The notes below the pieces were generated by a model, which worked only from the letters and a program-made list of their open reading frames with translations, did not search any database and was not told where the DNA came from. Below are positions 14,736 to 16,390 of a DNA stretch of 16,390 nt, one piece after another (positions within the stretch are counted from its first letter, which is position 1; every line of letters starts with the position of its first letter). Location of the stretch: contig DAOTVS010000019.1 in assembly GCA_034436375.1 (NCBI GenBank), forward strand, positions 1 to 16,390. The letters are read 5' to 3'. The position numbers and the translations under genes were made by a program. This DNA comes from DAOTVS01 sp034436375 (GTDB lineage Bacteria > Chloroflexota > Anaerolineae > SpSt-313).

Positions 14736-14772
14736 GGAATCAGGTTGCCGGTTTCGGTTCGCCTGATTCCGC
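14734..14772 (-). terminator. Stem-loop directly after the lone receiver gene
   Basis: GCGGAATCAGG (14734-14744) and CCTGATTCCGC (14762-14772) form an 11-bp perfect stem with a 17-base loop, starting one base after the stop codon at 14774. No T-tract follows on the minus strand, so it may be an attenuator or processing site that sets receiver and hydrogenase expression apart. Confidence 0.5.
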
Positions 14773-14773
14773 T

Positions 14774-15151
14774 CTAGCGTTTCAGCAGGCGCTCGACATT
14801 GGCCAGCAGGGCTTGCGGCCTTACCGGTTTGGACATCCAGGCATCTACGGCCAGGTAGGCATCAGTCGGGAACATCGCCGCATACTCGCTCTGCGCGATA
14901 GCGGAGACCATGATGACGGGAATCTTGCGGAGTTGAGAATCGGCCTGCATGCGATCACTGAGGTCGACGCCATCCAGAACGGAGGACATCATCACATCGA
15001 GGATAACAAGATCGGGCGGTTGCTGGCGCATGCAGGTGAGCGCCTGATCGCCGGTGCAGGCAGTCTGCACCTCGTACCCGGCGCTCTTGAGCAGGGTACT
15101 TGTGATTTCGGTGAAATCCGGGTCGTCGTCTACCACCAATATCGTGGCCAT
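14774..15151 (-). CDS. Lone receiver-domain response regulator
   Basis: This 125-residue single receiver has the acidic cluster VVDDDPD, the phospho-acceptor D52 (ILDVMM), and Lys 108 (WMSKPV). There is no output domain. It shares with the upstream Lrp-receiver fusion the long stretch around SEYAAMFPTD, then YL, then SKPV, so the two receivers are recent paralogues. The likely role is phosphate transfer or competition with the fusion's receiver. The ATG at 15151 has AAGGAGG close upstream. It lies 107 bases after the fusion gene and 192 bases before hydB, in the same direction, and may be transcribed with either or both. Confidence 0.9.
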   Translation of the reverse strand: MATILVVDDDPDFTEITSTLLKSAGYEVQTACTGDQALTCMRQQPPDLVILDVMMSSVLDGVDLSDRMQADSQLRKIPVIMVSAIAQSEYAAMFPTDAYLAVDAWMSKPVRPQALLANVERLLKR

Positions 15152-15175
15152 ATGCTCCTCCTTCGCATAGGTCTG

Positions 15176-15195
15176 GGGCGACGGCTGTGTCGCCC
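15176..15195. repeat. 7-bp hairpin between fusion regulator and lone receiver
   Basis: GGGCGAC (15176-15182) and GTCGCCC (15189-15195) flank a six-base loop in the 107-base gap. It has no T-run. It may stabilise or attenuate the mRNA between the two receiver genes. Confidence 0.45.
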
Positions 15196-15258
15196 GTCCT
15201 GTCTCCCTACGGCGATGAGCGCATATGCCGGAGAGGGCGCGACCCGGCGGCAGAGGGT

Positions 15259-16101
15259 TCAGTGGGGCTGGGTCAGGCGCCGAACCTCTTCCAGCAGGCG
15301 CGCCGGGTTCACCGGCTTGGATAGGAAAGTATCAATTGGCAGATACTCATCGGTCGGAAACATGGCGGCGTATTCCGAGCTGGCGATCGATGACACCATG
15401 ATGATCGGGATACGCTGCAGGCTCTGGTCCAGGCGGATCGAGCGGGTGGCGTCCAACCCGTCCAGTAGCCCCTCCATCATCACGTCCATGACCACGACTG
15501 CGGGGTGCTCGCGGCGCATGCAGGCCAGGGCTTCGCTACCGCTGGCGGCGCTGAGCGTGCGGTAGCCGTCAGACTCCAGCACTGTGCGCGTCATCTCGAC
15601 AAAATCCTGATCGTCATCCACGATCAAGATCGTCGGCGAGGGCGGCGAAGGCAGGCGCCAATCGGCTACCGACTTGCACGGGCGCAGCAGGTGCGATGTC
15701 GTCAACCGCCGGATGCCCGGCAGCGAGCCCACGGATACGGTCAAGAAGCGCAAGAGCTGCTCATGGGAAGCGAAAGCGGCCTCGAAGATGAGATCAAACT
15801 CACCGCTGGCATAAGCCACCCACCGCACTTCAGGCATGGCAGCCAGCGCCGCGGCGACCCGCTGGCTGTGCGCCAGGTCGATACAGAGGGTGGTGATGGT
15901 GACGATGGGATAGGATACGGCATCCAGGTCGGGCAGGGCGACGATGCGTATGACCTTGTCGGCGATCATGCGGTCGACCCGCTTGCGCACCGTGGCCTCA
16001 GCCATGCCCAGTGCTCGCCCGATATCCACGTTCGACATCCGTCCATCACCCTGCAGTAGACGAATGATGCGCAGGTCAGTATCATCCAGGGTGAACCCCA
16101 T
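15259..16101 (-). CDS. Lrp/AsnC-type regulator fused to a C-terminal receiver
   Basis: This 280-residue protein joins an AsnC-type helix-turn-helix (about residues 3-55; LDDTDLRIIRLLQGDGR and DIGRALGMAEATVRKRV), an Lrp ligand-binding RAM domain (about 65-145; VRWVAYASGEFDLIFEA) and, after a Pro-rich linker (LPSPPSPT), a full receiver (157-280; acidic IVDDDQD, D206 in VMDVMM, Lys 262 in LSKPV). It is predicted to bind DNA as an Lrp-like dimer or octamer and to be tuned by phosphorylation and perhaps a small ligand. The order is unusual: response regulators normally have the receiver first. The ATG at 16101 has AAAGGAGG five bases upstream and a strong promoter behind it. It is the first gene of the leftward hydrogenase-linked set and the only recognisable DNA-binding regulator in the window. 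All key residues are present. Confidence 0.92.
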   Translation of the reverse strand: MGFTLDDTDLRIIRLLQGDGRMSNVDIGRALGMAEATVRKRVDRMIADKVIRIVALPDLDAVSYPIVTITTLCIDLAHSQRVAAALAAMPEVRWVAYASGEFDLIFEAAFASHEQLLRFLTVSVGSLPGIRRLTTSHLLRPCKSVADWRLPSPPSPTILIVDDDQDFVEMTRTVLESDGYRTLSAASGSEALACMRREHPAVVVMDVMMEGLLDGLDATRSIRLDQSLQRIPIIMVSSIASSEYAAMFPTDEYLPIDTFLSKPVNPARLLEEVRRLTQPH

Positions 16102-16127
16102 GAATCCTCCTTTGTTCCTTTCACCAC

Positions 16128-16158
16128 AAGTATAGCACTTATTGCGAAATTAGTCAAT
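16128..16158 (-). promoter_or_regulatory. Strong promoter of the Lrp-receiver gene, with dyads
   Basis: Read on the minus strand, TTGACT (16152-16157) and TATACT (16129-16134) are 17 bases apart, a near-consensus housekeeping promoter; the start should be near 16122. Two dyads overlap it: AAGT/ACTT around the -10 (16128-16140) and ATTG/CAAT across the spacer and -35 (16141-16158). Both could be operators, for example for autoregulation by the Lrp-like protein. The local AT-richness contrasts with the surroundings. Confidence 0.75.
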
Positions 16159-16242
16159 AGGTATGTCATGGAAGACGAAAATCGTATCCTATAAGAACGC
16201 CTAACAAAACCGCGGCGCACTATGGGCCTTCGCCACGTCGGA

Positions 16243-16297
16243 TACCCCCACCCGTATTCCCCGCCCCTGCAGGGGGCGGGAAAGGGGCCGGGGGGAT
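16243..16297. repeat. GC-rich intergenic palindromic repeat
   Basis: A near-palindrome centred on CTGCAG (CCCGCCCC facing GGGGGCGGG, one base offset) is flanked by CCCCCACCC on the left and GGGGCCGGGGGGATGGG on the right. Its make-up resembles the repeats near 4508-4545 and 4599-4618. No gene was seen from 16159 to the window end. Confidence 0.45.
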
Positions 16298-16390
16298 GGG
16301 CGTTGCATGTAGCGCCATCTGCACCACAGGTCTTGTCAGGCACTCTAAGCTGCGGCGACGTGGCCGAGGCGAGGCTTCCGCCGAGTCGCC

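Noticed and set aside
14582..14773. Sigma-54 promoter for the hydrogenase operon
   Set aside because: No GG and GC pair with ten-base spacing was found, and no sigma-54 activator ATPase domain is encoded here.
1..16390. CRISPR arrays, tRNA or rRNA genes, insertion sequences
   Set aside because: No regular repeat-spacer pattern, cloverleaf-like sequence, rRNA motif or transposase was seen; the repeats found are short palindromes and a ~10-base-period array.

Overview
The window is high-GC bacterial DNA that looks like a chromosome segment from an anaerobic or facultative member of the Chloroflexota (Anaerolineae/Caldilineae-like). This placement is an inference. It rests on a group 3b-type [NiFe] hydrogenase, receiver-first histidine kinases, strong AGGAGG-type ribosome binding sites, and many short GC-rich palindromic repeats between genes. 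No rRNA, tRNA, CRISPR array, transposase or phage gene was seen.

Left part (1-4834): a minus-strand membrane acyltransferase (80-1177, GTG start), a repeat-rich divergent intergenic region, tryptophanyl-tRNA synthetase trpS (1787-2767), an unrecognised small cysteine-containing protein (3123-3593), and a class I methyltransferase-like protein (3717-4364). A 470-base gene-free stretch full of hairpins follows and ends in a good promoter.

Middle part (4835-9625, plus strand): three signalling genes. The first encodes an unusual sensor kinase: ferredoxin clusters, an [FeFe]-hydrogenase-like H-cluster domain with altered catalytic motifs, a Fes-type 4Fe-4S domain and a histidine kinase core. Two receiver-first histidine kinases follow; the second has a PAS-like region. 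A strong hairpin terminator separates this cluster from the convergent genes.

Right part (9708-16101, minus strand): eight genes read leftwards from a strong promoter at about 16129-16157. They are an Lrp/AsnC regulator fused to a C-terminal receiver, a lone receiver, the four hydrogenase subunits (HydB-, HydG-, HydD- and HydA-like, coupled by stop/start contacts or ATGA overlaps), a hydrogenase maturation protease and another lone receiver. The hydrogenase is predicted to be a cytoplasmic NAD(P)-linked, bidirectional group 3b enzyme that moves electrons between NAD(P)H and H2.

Taken together, the middle and right parts look like a hydrogen or redox-responsive phosphorelay. An H-cluster protein would sense H2 or redox state, two further kinases and two lone receivers would pass or tune phosphate, and an Lrp-receiver fusion would supply DNA binding next to the hydrogenase operon. 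The gene identities are well supported. The signalling wiring is inferred from gene order and domain content.
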